Assembly (NCBI RefSeq): GCF_949987535.1
Contig: NC_080079.1
Coordinates: 57,585,000 to 57,648,999, forward strand
DNA from: Balaenoptera acutorostrata
Taxonomy: Eukaryota; Chordata; Mammalia; Artiodactyla; Balaenopteridae
Reading direction: 5' to 3'
Length of the DNA stretch: 64,000 bases
This document shows positions 1 through 10,905 of the stretch, one piece after another. The translations under genes were made by a program, and so were the position numbers. Every line of letters starts with the position of its first letter. Position 1 is the stretch's first letter. The notes below the pieces were generated by a model that was not told where the DNA came from, did not search any database, and worked only from the letters and a program-made list of their open reading frames with translations.

Positions 1-548
1 GTGAAAAGAGAGTGACCAGCAATTTCTCTTCTCAGCTTTGATCCTAGAAAAGTATTCTCACCTAAGGAGGCATGTTCAAGAGCATGGAAGGCAGCATTGC
101 AATAGCAAAAAAAAAAAAAAAACTGGAAGCAATCTAAAAGCCCATCACCAGGGGGATGGCTAAATAAACTCTGATGTATCTGTGCTAAGGAATTCTACCC
201 AGCAGTTAGAACGAACGAGTTAGAGCTATAAGTACTGACATGGAGAAAACTCCAAGACTAATAGTTAGGTGACAAAATCAAAGTGCAGAACAATACATAC
301 AGCATGATACCATTTCTGTTGAAGAAAAAACATCTGAACACACTAAAAATAAAACCATGTATCTCTATATGTACAGATATAAATGCGTGTGTACACTTAG
401 AGAAAGATCAGGAACGATACACATCAAAATTATAACTGTGGTTACCTCTGCGGGAAGGGAAGGGAGATGGCTAGTTTGGTCTGTATTGTGTGAACGTTTC
501 TAACAAGAATGCATTCCTATATTTTATGTGTAATTAAAAATAAATGAA
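1..548 (+). mobile_element. Old L1 3' end (L1M type), sense
   Basis: Reads as the terminal part of an old LINE-1: a 'caatagcaaaaa' stretch, a 'ggatggctaaataaa' segment, a 'gtggttacctctg' segment and an A-rich end near 535-548. These blocks occur in this order in mammalian L1M 3' ends. It is cut by the window edge, so its 5' limit is unknown. No open frame survives. The exact subfamily is not assigned. Confidence 0.8.
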
Positions 549-745
549 AACGTTTTAAAGAAGAAAAAGGGAAAGCCTGGCAGTATATCCACCAAAATAC
601 CAAAATATTTACAGGGTTTATCTCTGAGCGCTAGGATTAGGGGTGTTTTTAATTTTCTTCTGTTTGCTTATCTGTATTTTTAAATTTTCTACAAAGAACA
701 TGCATGCTTTTGTAATAAGAGGAAAAAAACCTGAAGTAATGTTTA
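549..745 (+). mobile_element. Second old L1 3' end, sense
   Basis: A second L1-like terminus follows the first directly: 'ggtttatctctgagcg', then 'ttaattttcttctg', then 'aaattttctacaaagaaca' and an A-rich end. The terminal motifs of the preceding copy are repeated, so this looks like a separate L1 fragment rather than a continuation. A duplication within one element is the alternative. Confidence 0.65.
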
Positions 746-919
746 ATTAAATACCTACTACACTAGCCTCCGGAGGGGAGAGCTGTCCCCGCCTCTGAGC
801 AAGTTTTGTGTCTTCTTCTTTGCTTGCACCCCTCCCAAGCCATTTTGGACTTCGATTCCAGGGTTCCTAGACATTACATTCTGTGCTGACACCCAAAGGA
901 CTGAGGTGCAGGCTCTCCT

Positions 920-1015
920 AAGGGCCAGCTCTGTTCTTCCCTCTCTGTGCAACCTTGGGTCCCACGACGCCCTCTCTGAGCCTCTGTTTCATCCCCTACC
1001 TAACAGGAGTCCTAA
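920..1015 (+). mobile_element. MIR SINE fragment, sense
   Basis: Contains the 'gtgcaaccttgggt' and 'tctctgagcctctgtttc' segments of the MIR core in sense order. Diverged, with no tail. The flanks (746-919 and 1016-1500) hold no other repeat I recognise and no convincing exon. Confidence 0.5.
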
Positions 1016-1513
1016 GACCCACCCTGCCTTCTCCACACTGCAGCCCAGGAGATGAGAGCTGGGCTCTTCTCGTTTAGAACCCTGTCTTTGTATGCAGGCC
1101 ACCATTCCAATGGTTGGCAGAAGGAAGAATGACCTGACCGGAGCCAAGACCGCCAAGTCCGAGGACCCTGGACCCTGCCGAGGAGGCTGTGGGCCAGTTT
1201 CAGGGAGTCCACAGAATTCGAAGTCAGGCTGCCTGGAGAAATGTGAAGGATGCAAATCAGACACGTGAGCAATGCCCGGGTGGAGGAACTGTGTCTCCCT
1301 CAAAGTGGGGCTCTGAGTGTCAGATTTTCCACTCTATTTCTCTGTAGCATGTTCTGCACATCCCAGCGCTAAAAATAACTGCAGCACATGAAGGGGTGGG
1401 GGGCGGCCCCAGAGTGGCTCCACGAGCCGTTGGGGCTGGCTTAGCATGACAGCTCCCTTCATCTGGGCAGGCCTCCCGCTGCACAGACCCCTCCCCACGA
1501 CCCTCTCCTCTCC

Positions 1514-1551
1514 CACCCTCACTCCCCAGACCCACCCTCACTCCCCAGACC
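1514..1551. repeat. 19-bp direct tandem duplication
   Basis: The unit 'caccctcactccccagacc' occurs twice head to tail at a period of 19 bases. It lies in a C-rich non-repeat stretch. Confidence 0.85.
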
Positions 1552-2552
1552 CACAACTCCTTCCTCCCCTATGACGCCAGGGACCCTGGGAGCTGGCAGC
1601 CGGGAAATCACAGGGATGAAAACCCCCAAAGAGGTCATCTGTTTCCCCACCAGGAGGGGTGCAGCCACCCCTAAAGTCCCTAAGGATGACACAGAAGGTC
1701 CCCTAAGCCTAAGACTTGTCCCTGAACTCTAATCTGTCAAACGGCCCACAGTCTCCACGAGCTGGAAAGCTATTCCCGAGTCCAGCTGGGGTCTCTGCTG
1801 CTCAGCTGAAGCCACTTCCTCTTGTTCCTATCTCTCCTAGGGATACATAAGGAGGGAAGTGCTGGTTCCAAGTTCAGCTCAAACTGAACATGGGACAGAT
1901 GTATGGACCGAGGATGTGTACTGTCCCAAGTGCCTGGGACTCCGACACCAAGGCCAAGAGTGAGTCACCAGTCCCTCTGCACCTCAGCGTGAAACTCCAG
2001 CCATGTCAGCCAGTTACGAGGTATCAAAATGCCTTTCCCTCCTCAGCTTTCCCAGTGCCCGCTGCCCACCAACCCAGCCACGAGGATGAACAGTGCATTC
2101 ATCCGTGCTGGGCCTGGGAGGGCATCAGGAGACACTGCGGCCTGACAGGCGCCTGTGTCTGCAAAGAGCTCAGGTTTATTTCTGGGCGCAAGACTAACAC
2201 ATGAAAAAGCGACTAACACGGTATGTAACCCATCACAGAGGGAGGCACGGCCGTCACAGCCCACCAAGGGAGGTGAGCCCTGGCTGGGGGTGTCCCTGGA
2301 GGAGTGAGTGGAGCCGTCTGAGTAAAAACTGGGATGGGAGAGGCCACGGGTCCTGTGTAGACCAGGGAATGCCGAGGAGAAGGATTCTTTGGGATCCGAG
2401 AGAGAGAAAACTGAAAACAGGGTTGCATCCCAGCTATGCAACCCTTCCTTTGAATACCAAGGGTAGAGATTTGGACTTTACCGCTTAGGCCACATTTCTT
2501 AAAGAATATTCCAAAAACAGGTGTTAAAAAGTGATTTTGTGAAACAAAAGAA
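1552..2552. other. Repeat-poor sequence, nothing assigned
   Basis: Mixed-composition sequence with no repeat I recognise. Overlapping short open frames occur on both strands, but none resembles a protein family and no paired splice context stands out. No CpG clustering. Confidence 0.5.
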
Positions 2553-2560
2553 GGTGTGTG

Positions 2561-2561
<1 letters not shown>

Positions 2562-2596
<35 letters not shown>
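2562..2596. repeat. (TG)n microsatellite
   Basis: An uninterrupted run of TG dinucleotides, preceded by a short imperfect 'gtgtgtgctg' lead-in. Likely length-polymorphic. Confidence 0.95.
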
Positions 2597-2597
<1 letters not shown>

Positions 2598-2599
2598 GC

Positions 2600-3395
2600 A
2601 GGGTGGGATGCTATGATTAAATTTGGCAAACTTTGGCTTAAACCCGAGTGAACCCATCTGTTTACCAAGGATCCTCAGGGCCTTCCATTTATGACACACA
2701 GCGTGGGTCCTGAGAAGGGAGGGGTGAAGGAAGCCATGTTTCCCAGATCATTTGACCACAGAACCCTTTCATCAACGAGCTTCTCGTGGGACTAGAGCTC
2801 CAGCAAGCACAGTTGGGAAACGCGGCAGGGCTTGGAAAGCCAGGAGCGTAAGGGGACCGTCATTTTGGGGTGCGGGTCTGGAAGCATGTGCAGGCCTGCT
2901 GGAGGGAGGGAGGAGAGCGGGGGCAGCAGGCCATGCCTAGAGGAGTCAGAGCTGCAGTGAGGCCAGCCCTGGGGGACCTGGAGGAGCCGCGTGACTTCTC
3001 CCGGCCTCAGTTTCCTCTCCTGTGGAAGGGGCAGCAGCCCCTCCCTGGGTGGCTGGGAGGACACGGGGGCCTGGGTGGCTGGGACAGTATGGGAAGCTGT
3101 GAAATGACTCCCGGCCCAGAGAAGTCTGGAGCTGGTCCCAACACCACTCCAGGAATAGGGGCTGTAATCAAAGTGGGGAACTTGGGACGGAAGGACCAGT
3201 GATGAATCAGGAGACAGTACATGAGTCTGGACGTCCCGGGAGACACAACCTAGAACTTGAGATGGGACAATGTTTCCCTCGACTCCTCATCTTCCTATTG
3301 TTTCCTGCTCCCCAGCCCCTCTGATCCCTCTCCTGACAACACAAAGCCTCCGAGGGAACAGTGTGGCGTTTAGAGGGGGAACACTGGCGTTCCAG
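2600..3395. other. Repeat-poor stretch with a weak MIR trace
   Basis: Mostly unassigned GC-rich sequence. Around 2985-3032 the segment 'cggcctcagtttcctctcc' resembles the MIR core in sense orientation but is too short for a firm call. No coding evidence. Confidence 0.4.
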
Positions 3396-3500
3396 GCCCA
3401 GCTCTGGCATCTCCAATCTGTGCAGCCCTGGGCAATCCCTTAACTTCTCTGAGCCTCCGTTTTCTCAGCTGAAGGGCAGACAAGGATGACGATAGTGACA
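3396..3500 (+). mobile_element. MIR SINE fragment, sense
   Basis: Carries 'cagccctgggcaatccctt' followed by 'ctctgagcctccgttttctc', the MIR core in sense order. It is followed at once by an opposite-strand MIR, giving an inverted pair. Confidence 0.75.
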
Positions 3501-3515
3501 AGGACACCGCCGAGG

Positions 3516-3650
3516 CCTTGCTGTGTGCCAGGCCGTGTTCTGCATGCTGGATGGGGCGGGCTCTAGTATTATCCTCCTATTTTACAGATGTGCAAACTGA
3601 GATGCTGGGGAGCGGAGGGAGCTGCCCGAGGTCACACGGTGAGTGAGGAG
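3516..3650 (-). mobile_element. MIR SINE fragment, antisense
   Basis: 'ctgtgtgccaggc', then 'tattttacagatgtgcaaac', then 'gaggtcacacggtgagtg' is the reverse-complement MIR order. It forms the second arm of the inverted MIR pair. Confidence 0.8.
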
Positions 3651-3744
3651 GTGGGGAGAGCCCTGCCGCGGAAAGCTGCTCCAAGACCTGGATGCGGTGA
3701 CAGAGAGGAACGCTCTGGAGACCGGCACTGTCGTCCCCTTACAA

Positions 3745-3782
3745 CGTCACTAGGATGCTGTGGCATCACTAGGATGTTGCAT
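3745..3782. repeat. Short 19-bp imperfect duplication
   Basis: 'cactaggatgctgtggcat' is followed by 'cactaggatgttgca', two near-identical units at period 19. Confidence 0.6.
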
Positions 3783-3839
3783 TTTCAAAGATGCCCATGC
3801 CACCATCACCAGCCCCTCCAGGCTCACTGGCAATACCAC

Positions 3840-4290
3840 CTTGCTCTCCTCCATGAAGAAGAGGGTTCTATTTCTCTACCCTCTTGAACCTGGGTGGGCC
3901 ACGACTGCTTTGTCCAGTAGAATACGGAAAATGGCATGGCCAGTTCAAGGCACAGCCCTTGACTAGCCCAGCTGCCTCCACTTTCTGTACCCTGGAGCCA
4001 GCCTCCATGTTAAAAGTGCAACTACCCTGAGCCCACCCTACTGGGAGAGGCCCAAGTCACGTGGAGGGGCCTGGAGGAGGGGACACTGCCCAGACAGAGA
4101 GGCCAGGGACCCTGAGGAGCCGGGCATAGGAGGCAAGTGGCCATTCCTCAGGTGACCTCCAGCCTGGCCACTACATGAGACCCCAGCTTAGCCCAGTCAA
4201 CCCATGGAATTGGGCACAATAACAACCAATTGTTCCCAGACACTAAGTTTGGGGAAGATGTTACACCCCAGTAGATAATCAGAACAGATG
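3840..4290 (+). mobile_element. Old LTR, probably MLT1-like (MaLR), sense
   Basis: The right end carries 'cactaagtttggggaag', then a 'gtagataatcagaaca'-type terminus, as in the 3' ends of MLT1-class LTRs. The middle ('gggtgggccacgactgc', 'cagcctccatgtt') also fits. The left half is strongly eroded, so the start is approximate. Another ERVL-class LTR is possible. Confidence 0.55.
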
Positions 4291-4768
4291 TCTCCCCCCA
4301 CCGCTGTCAACTGTAAGAGAGAAGGTCACCACAGAGATGAGGAAGAGGAGGAAGAGAGACAACGGGAGGGAGTCAGGGTTACAAGGAGCTGCTCTGCCCT
4401 CAGGCCCCAGGCTGGGAGTCGGCCTGGCTTAGTGCCCTCAGACACTGGCCTGGTCCTGACTTGGTCCTGGTCCCTCTAGGCTGCCTTCTCCCCTCCTTAC
4501 ATGAGGAGCTGAAATCATGACCCCTGAGGTCCCCTCCAGCTCTTGCATTTTGGATCTCCACCATGGGGGTCATTCCAGCCCTGGTTCTGTCCTGCAGACC
4601 CAGAGGCCCTTGGGATGTACCCCCAGCCACCCTGGGCCTCTAAGCCCCTGGAGAGAGTAGCACTTCAAGCCTCTGGGCCCAGCAAGCCCAGCCCAGCCAG
4701 CCAGTGGAGCTGGACAGCAGGATGCTGTGCCCTACTGACCCGCACACTGACGCACTGTGGCTCTGAGC
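4291..4768. other. Repeat-poor stretch
   Basis: Starts with a purine-rich patch around 4335-4375 and is otherwise unassigned GC-rich sequence. No gene evidence. Confidence 0.4.
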
Positions 4769-4769
4769 C

Positions 4770-4998
4770 TTTGACGGTGCCCTGCCAGGCCCTTGACACA
4801 GATGATTCTATTTCATCCTCACATCATTCAGAGAGATAGATATTATTATTATCTCATTTTTCAGATGAAGAATCTGAGGCTCAGAGTTGTTAGGGGACTA
4901 GGTCAAAATCACACAATTATAAATGTGAAGCCAGAATTTAAACCTGGAGGCCTGAGTCCACGGCTCTCCCTCTTATCCACTACGCTAAACCGCCACCA
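4770..4998 (-). mobile_element. MIR SINE, antisense, nearly full length
   Basis: One of the most complete MIR copies here. In reverse-complement order it has the 'gccctgccaggccct' end, 'attattattatctcatttt', the core 'cagatgaagaatctgaggc', 'aaatcacacaat', and the tRNA-like head ending 'atccactacgctaaacc'. Confidence 0.9.
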
Positions 4999-5009
4999 GC
5001 GGGCATGTG

Positions 5010-5345
5010 TGAAGACACAAATACCTCATCTGTGCTCCCCACACAACCCCACTGGTGCACCTACATGCTCACACACTCGCAGCTACACATACGCATAGGC
5101 ACAGACCTGTGGGCCCAACACTGACAGCTGCGCGTGTAAAGACGCCCCTCACAGTGGTACACACTGAGCCATGAAAACCCACATTCACATAGCTGCACAC
5201 AAACACTCCTACACACACATCTCTACTACACATGTACACATGGACTCAGGCACACATGGCATGTGCTCACACACCCGCTACACTTCCAGCCCCATAGGCT
5301 CATATGCAGACATCTGCACGCACACACACACACACACAAACACTG
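5010..5345. repeat. CA-rich degenerate microsatellite block
   Basis: Long run of imperfect CA, CACT and ACAT units (many 'cacaca', 'acacat', 'ctcacacac' words), ending in a purer (CA)n core near 5318-5340. Decayed minisatellite-like structure. Open frames across it are artefacts of the repeat. Confidence 0.85.
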
Positions 5346-5479
5346 CACCTTGTTTAATGATGCCCGGGAAATGAGAGTCATTATTTTTATTTTTTTTTAA
5401 AAAAAGGGCTCTCAAATGCCAATTAGATTCCAGTGTGTTTTTCAGTTCTGAAAGGTTTCACAAGCAAAAGTCGCCCAAC

Positions 5480-5494
5480 AGTGCCACCTGCTGA
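5480..5494 (-). promoter_or_regulatory. Candidate CTCF site
   Basis: On the minus strand this reads TCAGCAGGTGGCACT. It differs from the core consensus CCASYAGRKGGCRSY only at the first base. It is a single motif match, with no binding evidence available. Confidence 0.35.
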
Positions 5495-5574
5495 AGGCCA
5501 GCAGTTCTCGTCCTCTCCCTTCTTGCCCCTCCCACCCTCATCAGAGACCCTTCCTCAGTTTCCCCCAAAGTGCT

Positions 5575-5905
5575 CATGACTTGGGAGCTGGGTGGGGGAA
5601 GGTGGGGTGGACGCAGATGGGAGAAGACAGGAGGTGCGGAGGTGGGAGAACATGGAGGAGGGGAGAGGGAACTGGGCTTCAGAAGCCAGGCAAGAAGAGG
5701 GAGATGGAGGGAGGGGTCCCAAGAGAGACAGAGGCAGGTAGAGCAGGTAGGAGGAGAGCCAGACCCCGAGAACGTGAGAGAGAGCACAGAAAGAGCCACA
5801 CCCGGAGGACAAGTCAGGCATGCAGGGAAAGTAGACAGGGGGCGGGCAGGAGAGACAGGGAGAGAGAAAAAGGAGACGGAAGAAGACAGAGGGGCAGGGC
5901 ATCAG
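5575..5905 (+). repeat. Polypurine (G/A-rich) tract
   Basis: About 330 bases in which the plus strand is overwhelmingly G and A, with many 'ggagg', 'gagaga' and 'ggga' words and few pyrimidine interruptions. Long frames across it on both strands (for example about 200 codons on plus) reflect the absence of TAA/TGA words in this composition, not coding. Confidence 0.8.
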
Positions 5906-7178
5906 GATGTGCAGGGCAGGCTGCGAGCCACCCCCAGGACCCACAGATGCAGCGAGCCTCCCTCCATGGGGTGGCAGGGACCTGAGGCCACCGTCTGTCC
6001 TGGAGGCCTGGACACCCATGCCACCCCCGGCTCTCCAAAATGTTTGTGCAGCAGGCCCTGCCCCAAAGGGGCTCAGGTCAGGATGGGGTTGACTCTCAAC
6101 AGGGAAAATTTCTTATGTGAAATATCTGGCCTGGCTTCCGACAGGCACAAAAATACTGCAGGGGGACTCGCCCAAGGCCACACAGCAGAGTAAGAAGAGT
6201 CGGCCTTGTAAGCTTCCAGGGCCTGGGTGCTACCCCACCCCTTTGTCATAGGAGGCCGGGGGGCTGCAGGGGTCATTGCCCTCTTGTTTCTTGATCGAAT
6301 CCCTGCAGAAAGAGGGAGCTTGGGATCGAAACCTCCTCTGAGTTGCTCCCAGTTTTCCCTCAGTGGCCCTGGGGACCCCAGCCCACAACGGCTCTCCAGC
6401 ACAGCTCACAGGCATACGAGGGCAGGGGGTTATCCTCAAGTGCCCTGTGAGGAGAAACAGCCTGCAATACCATCACCGTCTCAGTGATCACCCCACTGGG
6501 GCTCAGGGGGCAGTCAGCGCTGGACAATCAGCAGAAAACCACAGACCCCCGACTCACTCACCGCAGATCCTCCTTCACCCTTCCTGAGGGGGACACTGAG
6601 AGCAGAGGAGTGGGGGGTGCCGAGGGGATGAGAACCCCGGGCTCCCAAGCCAGCCTCCCAGCCCATTGCCCTCCCCGAAGGAAACCACATCCCAGAAATC
6701 CTGAGTCCTGGGCTCCCTCCCAGTGGCAACTGTGGGGACTTCATCCTGCCCTTCTGGGGCCTAAACTCTGGTCCTTCACTCTCCCAGTAAGACACTCCCC
6801 TCTACAGAAGGACCCGTGGCAGGGAAAGTCTTGGGGCAATTCTATTTTTTATGCAGCCTCATGAAGTGTCCTGTAGCTCGGCTACTTTTCTTCACCTTTG
6901 TTGAAATGCACAGGACCCTCCCTGCTGCAGAAAGCCAGCTGACAACACAATACAGAGCAGGTGCTGGCTTGCATCTCATTTGCATGTGGTTTGCATATGC
7001 GTCCTGACTTCTCAAAATACCAGGAAACCCTCCTCCATCCTATAACTTCTTGGCGTTCACAGTCCCTCCTGACTGACGAGGGCCATTTCAGAGCTGTAGA
7101 CTTGCATTTGCTTAGCTAGAAAAGGAGTTCAACCGTAAACCAGGCAGAACCTAAATTCCTTAAAAGAGGCATCCTGGC
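5906..7178. other. Repeat-poor stretch
   Basis: Mostly unassigned. A weak antisense MIR trace ('gcccaaggccacacagcag') lies around 6165-6190. Two octamer-like motifs lie near 6978-6996 and are listed separately. No exon or CpG island seen. Confidence 0.4.
6978..6996 (+). promoter_or_regulatory. Paired octamer (POU-type) motifs
   Basis: A perfect ATTTGCAT at 6978-6985 is followed by GTTTGCAT (7 of 8) at 6989-6996, in the same orientation and 11 bases apart, about one helical turn. This arrangement could suit POU-domain factors. It may equally be chance. Confidence 0.25.
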
Positions 7179-7184
7179 TCCACC

Positions 7185-7650
7185 CTACCTCCAAGCAGTC
7201 ATGCCGCCCACCTCTCCTGCCAGGCCTGACAACAGCACCCCTCACTGAAAATGCCCTGCTCCTCTGTGCAAGAGTTGGCTCTCTCTGCCTGGAATGCCCT
7301 CTCCTCTCCTCCTCTACCTGAAAAATTCCTACTGACCCTTCAAGGCCCAATTCAAACGGAACTTGTACAAAGCATCTGCCTATCATCTTCCCCCACCCAG
7401 CACGGCTGAGCAGAACTATTGCCTCTCAGTGGGCCCCAGCACTTCAGTTCATTAACAGCCAACCATTAAAGGAGTGATTGACTATATCACAAAGTGATGG
7501 TATTTAGCACATGTCTTTCCTATTAGACTGTGAACTCGTTGAGGGCAGGGACCGTGGGGCATGCATCCATCACAGCATAGCCTACAGTTCCTCGCTTGGG
7601 AAAAACGGCTGTTTAATCAACTGTTTGATGAACAAATGAATCATTTATTA
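7185..7650 (+). mobile_element. L2 LINE 3' region, sense
   Basis: In order: 'ctctgcctggaatgccctc', 'cttcaaggcccaattcaaa', then the terminal 'gactgtgaactcgttgagg' and 'gcagggacc' block and a 'gatgaacaaatgaatca' end. This is the standard L2 3' layout and one of the longer L2 copies in the window. Confidence 0.85.
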
Positions 7651-7689
7651 GTTTTCTCCAAGGGCCTTCCTGCTCAAACACACTGATTT

Positions 7690-8290
7690 TCCCCCCATAA
7701 TGGCTCACCCAGATTAGTTAAATAGCGGTGCTACTCCACTCAATATTTTACAACATGAAACAGCACAGAACAGAGGGCCCTCAGGGATCCAGCTCTGTAT
7801 AGATCCCCATCTACTTTTGAGCACCCAAGTCTTCACAGACAAAACCCCAAATCAGAGTCTACAATCCCAGGTAGGGCCTTGGGCCCAAACACAAGTGAGG
7901 CAACAGGACCAAGGCTGCTGTTTAAGAAGCAAATAACCAAGGGGGGAAATTTACAGTCAGATAATTGGCAGCTCTGGTGCATAGTCAAAGGCAGTAAATT
8001 AAGTGTTTTCCTGTAAATCAAGTTTATGATTTGCACTGGAGATGTAATTGTTAAAACTGTTCATTTTACCCGCAAATAGCAGTTGAAAGAAACCAATTTA
8101 GGAGTGACAGATTGGTTTTGATTCTAAATGTAGTGCTAAAACAGTTAATTTTAATAACATCCATTGGACAGGAGTCTGCTTGTTACTTAATATCATAGTC
8201 AACAATTTGAAAACTGCACGTTCAGCCACTGCTGCTTCCGCTAAAAATTAATCCCATTTTTCCCCCGAATGGAGGCATTTCTCAGCAGGA
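7690..8290. other. Candidate conserved non-coding element
   Basis: AT-rich, repeat-free block with many homeodomain-type cores (TAATTG, TTAATTTTAATAA, AAATTAATCCC with a TAATCC word) and SOX-like words (CCATTGGA, AACAAT). No stop-free frame of interest. The texture resembles developmental enhancers. Conservation cannot be tested from one sequence. Confidence 0.35.
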
Positions 8291-8984
8291 AGTGGCATAT
8301 CCAGGCAGGAGGGCTTTCCTCATTCATGAGGTTAATGGCCTTCCCACCCTGGAGAAGAGAGGCCACAAGAAGGTCAGCTGTGGGCTGGAACAAAAAGTAG
8401 GAGCGCCCTTGATGGTAAGCAGCACCACGGTCAGCCGCTTCTGCCTACACACCTCCAGTGATGGAGAACACGCTCTCTTATTTACCTCTTTTCTCCCTGG
8501 GGCATCTCTGAAGCTGCGGAGACGTCAACTCCATTATCCATGGTCCAGACCTCCAGTATATGGAAGACAGTCTCCAGGTCTCTGCCTCTCCTGCGTGGCT
8601 TCTTTTATTCTCCGGGTTAAACATACCCGTGCCCATGCCCACAGCAATGTGGTGTGTGGGAGCACCTTGGGGGCCAGTGGGTATCTATTGGGTAATTCTG
8701 AACAAACAGGACAAAGTCTCATCTTCCAGATTTTTCACCATCCCCCTTGTCATCTCAAGACACACACTCCAGTCTTTCAAATATCCAACCTTGACTTGTG
8801 GTGTCCAACACTGAACCCACTATTTTTGTCATAAGCCAACTTGGGTCCTAAGCACACAGGGGGGCCTACAGCTTCCCAGGATTGGGAAACCTTTTCGCTA
8901 AAGGAACTTGTGAACTCTTTCAGTGGCTCGCCCTGATGTTTCACAGGCTCCCAGCTCTGCTCCCAAGAAGTCAGAGCATATTTT
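8291..8984. other. Repeat-poor stretch
   Basis: Contains a 180-codon plus-strand open frame starting at 8292. Its translation resembles no family I know, has no supporting context and overlaps other frames. Treated as non-coding. Confidence 0.4.
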
Positions 8985-9165
8985 AGCATGCATCAGAATC
9001 ACCTGGAGGGCTGATAAAACTGATCGCTGATCACTGGGCCCCGCCCCCAGATTCCGATACAGCAAGTCTGGGCACAGCCAGAGAAACTGCATTTCTAGCA
9101 AGCTTCCAGGTGATGCTGATGCTGCCTGCCCGCAAACCTCACTCTGAGTAGCACTGATACAGGGG
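8985..9165 (-). mobile_element. MER5A-type hAT MITE, antisense
   Basis: 'gcatcagaatcacctggag', 'ctgggccccgcccccag', 'gaaactgcatttctagcaag' and 'ccaggtgatgctgatgctg' are the MER5A blocks in order. This is a non-autonomous DNA transposon of the hAT-Charlie group. The ends are eroded. Confidence 0.8.
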
Positions 9166-9242
9166 ATTTGTATTATTGCCACCGCCTCCGCCCTGTTACA
9201 GATGCGGAAGCTGGAGGCCAGAGAAGATGCAAGAGGGAGGAC
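9166..9242 (-). mobile_element. MIR SINE fragment, antisense
   Basis: 'gttacagatgcggaagctgg' fits the antisense MIR core. It abuts the MER5A copy, and short length limits certainty. Confidence 0.5.
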
Positions 9243-9939
9243 AAACAGCCCCTGGACATCAACACATCAGCACCACACCTCCTGGGCCTCACCTCCTACT
9301 GTGGGAGAACCGTCCTACCCCAAGACATTTCCAGGAGCTCCAGATTCCCAGCAAGGAAGGCACACAAATCAGCCCGTTTACCCAGTTTCGTTCAATAATT
9401 TCAAAAGGTATTTAAAAAGGAAAACTTTTGTAAAAGAAGCAAAAGCCTGTTCATTTTCATGGCCACCGCTTGGAGGAATGGTTCTTCTGGAGCCTAGGAA
9501 ATCGCTTGTAAGAGTCTATTAGAAAGGGAAGCCTAAATCACATTTATGGCTCATATTGTAAGGCAAATGTAGGTATTAAAATTGTTCCTTTTAAATGATA
9601 AACACCCACTGAAATGGCGCAATAGAGCCGCATCAAAAACTGTTTTCACCCAAAACTGACTCAGGAAAGGCAGTGAATACTGAATTTGACTGCAGTCCCA
9701 TAACAGCTGTTGATACAAGGAGTGGGGAGGGACGGGGCGATGGAGAGAAATTAGCACATGGAGACCATGTTTGTTTTAGCAACATTCACCACCTTGCCTA
9801 GCCCAGCCTTCTCCAAGGTCTGAGAGGTAGAATTTCACCCCAAAAGGGACACTGGCTACTTGTTTTCTCTCCTGGTTTTAGATAGCGGGGCCTCCGTTTT
9901 ACTGTGCGTATCACAATCATTGCAGTTTCTATTCTGAGA
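9243..9939. other. Repeat-poor stretch
   Basis: No repeat recognised. From about 9370 it becomes AT-rich ('aaaggtatttaaaaaggaaa', 'gtattaaaattgttcctttt') and may belong to the next candidate non-coding element. Confidence 0.35.
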
Positions 9940-10620
9940 AGGAAGTAATGGAAGAAATAGTTAATCACCCATTAATAATCTCTTAAACATTATTTTTAAG
10001 CTGATAGTTGCAAAACAAAATGCAATCTTTCTAACATCTTCAAACAATTACTTGTCATTTTCCCAGTTTCCATAATAAAAGGAAATGGGGGGAGTGGCAA
10101 ACTTTGCCTTTGACTTTGGGGAAGATGAAGGACAGACTTAAAGTAAATTCTGCCCAGAGTTTTCCCATCAAAAAGGAAGACAAGTGCCATCCCAGAACAA
10201 GTGATGGGAATTGGGGACGGGGCTTCTCCTGGTCCACCCCACCCCACCCCCAAAGATAATGTAATGTGTATCTAATTACCTGAGCTTTGTTAAGCAAGTT
10301 TGCCTCTGCCCACCCCCTGGAGGAAATGAGGAGACATGCCTACTTTCCTCCCTGCCCCAAGAGACTCAATAAATGCGGAGTCACAGCCAGAAGTCAATTT
10401 AGCTCCTCTGACCATCATAGTGAGGGCTTAACTCATGATGAATAGATGGATGGATAGATAGATGAATGAATGAAAATAGTTTCTTAAGACTTCCATGCCA
10501 AGGTAAGTCTCCTCAAATTCTCAGTGTGAAAGGACCACATTTCATTTGCAATCAATTCATTCTCTAATCTGTTAAAGATACTTCCGTAAAGTAAGTTATC
10601 ATGGTAATGCCAAGTTGCTG
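9940..10620. other. Candidate conserved non-coding block
   Basis: AT-rich unique sequence with TAAT-type cores ('agttaatcacccattaata', 'caaacaattacttg') and a 'gtaatgtgtatctaattacc' segment. A small GATG/GATA microsatellite interrupts it. Function is inferred only from texture. Confidence 0.3.
10438..10475. repeat. Short (GATG/GATA) microsatellite
   Basis: 'gatggatggatagatagatg' followed by 'aatgaatgaa': tetranucleotide repeat with three unit types. Confidence 0.8.
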
Positions 10621-10769
10621 TACCAGTGTCTAATTCTTACTCTCAGTTTCTGTAATAAACAGTGTGGAGATGGTGCTGGTCCCAGGGCCAGGCTTGGAGC
10701 AGAGCTGCCCTCAGGCTCAGCACTGGGCAAGCCACACACGTTAACCGCCTGTCCTCCAGGCCACTCTCG

Positions 10770-10905
10770 GAGACGGGTGCTTTCATACCTACTTTCCAGA
10801 TGGGGAAGCTGAGGCCCAGGGATGGTTAGTGAGTCACCAGATTCCAAAAGCTAATGGCTAGAGAGCAAAGCTTTACACCCAGATCTCTCGCGCTCCAAGC
10901 CTTTG
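10770..10905 (-). mobile_element. MIR SINE fragment, antisense
   Basis: 'ctttccagatggggaagctg' with 'aggcccaggga' matches the antisense MIR core. The distal half is eroded. Confidence 0.7.

Noticed and set aside
5010..5345. CRISPR-like or ordered tandem array
   Set aside because: Units are degenerate CA-type words with no fixed repeat or spacer length.
5570..6193. 207-codon plus-strand frame rich in Arg, Glu and Gly
   Set aside because: Product of the polypurine tract. Overlapping long frames on the other strand show it is compositional.
8292..8834. 180-codon plus-strand frame in unique sequence
   Set aside because: No family resemblance, no splice or promoter context, and another frame overlaps on the same strand. 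Chance frame is the simpler reading.
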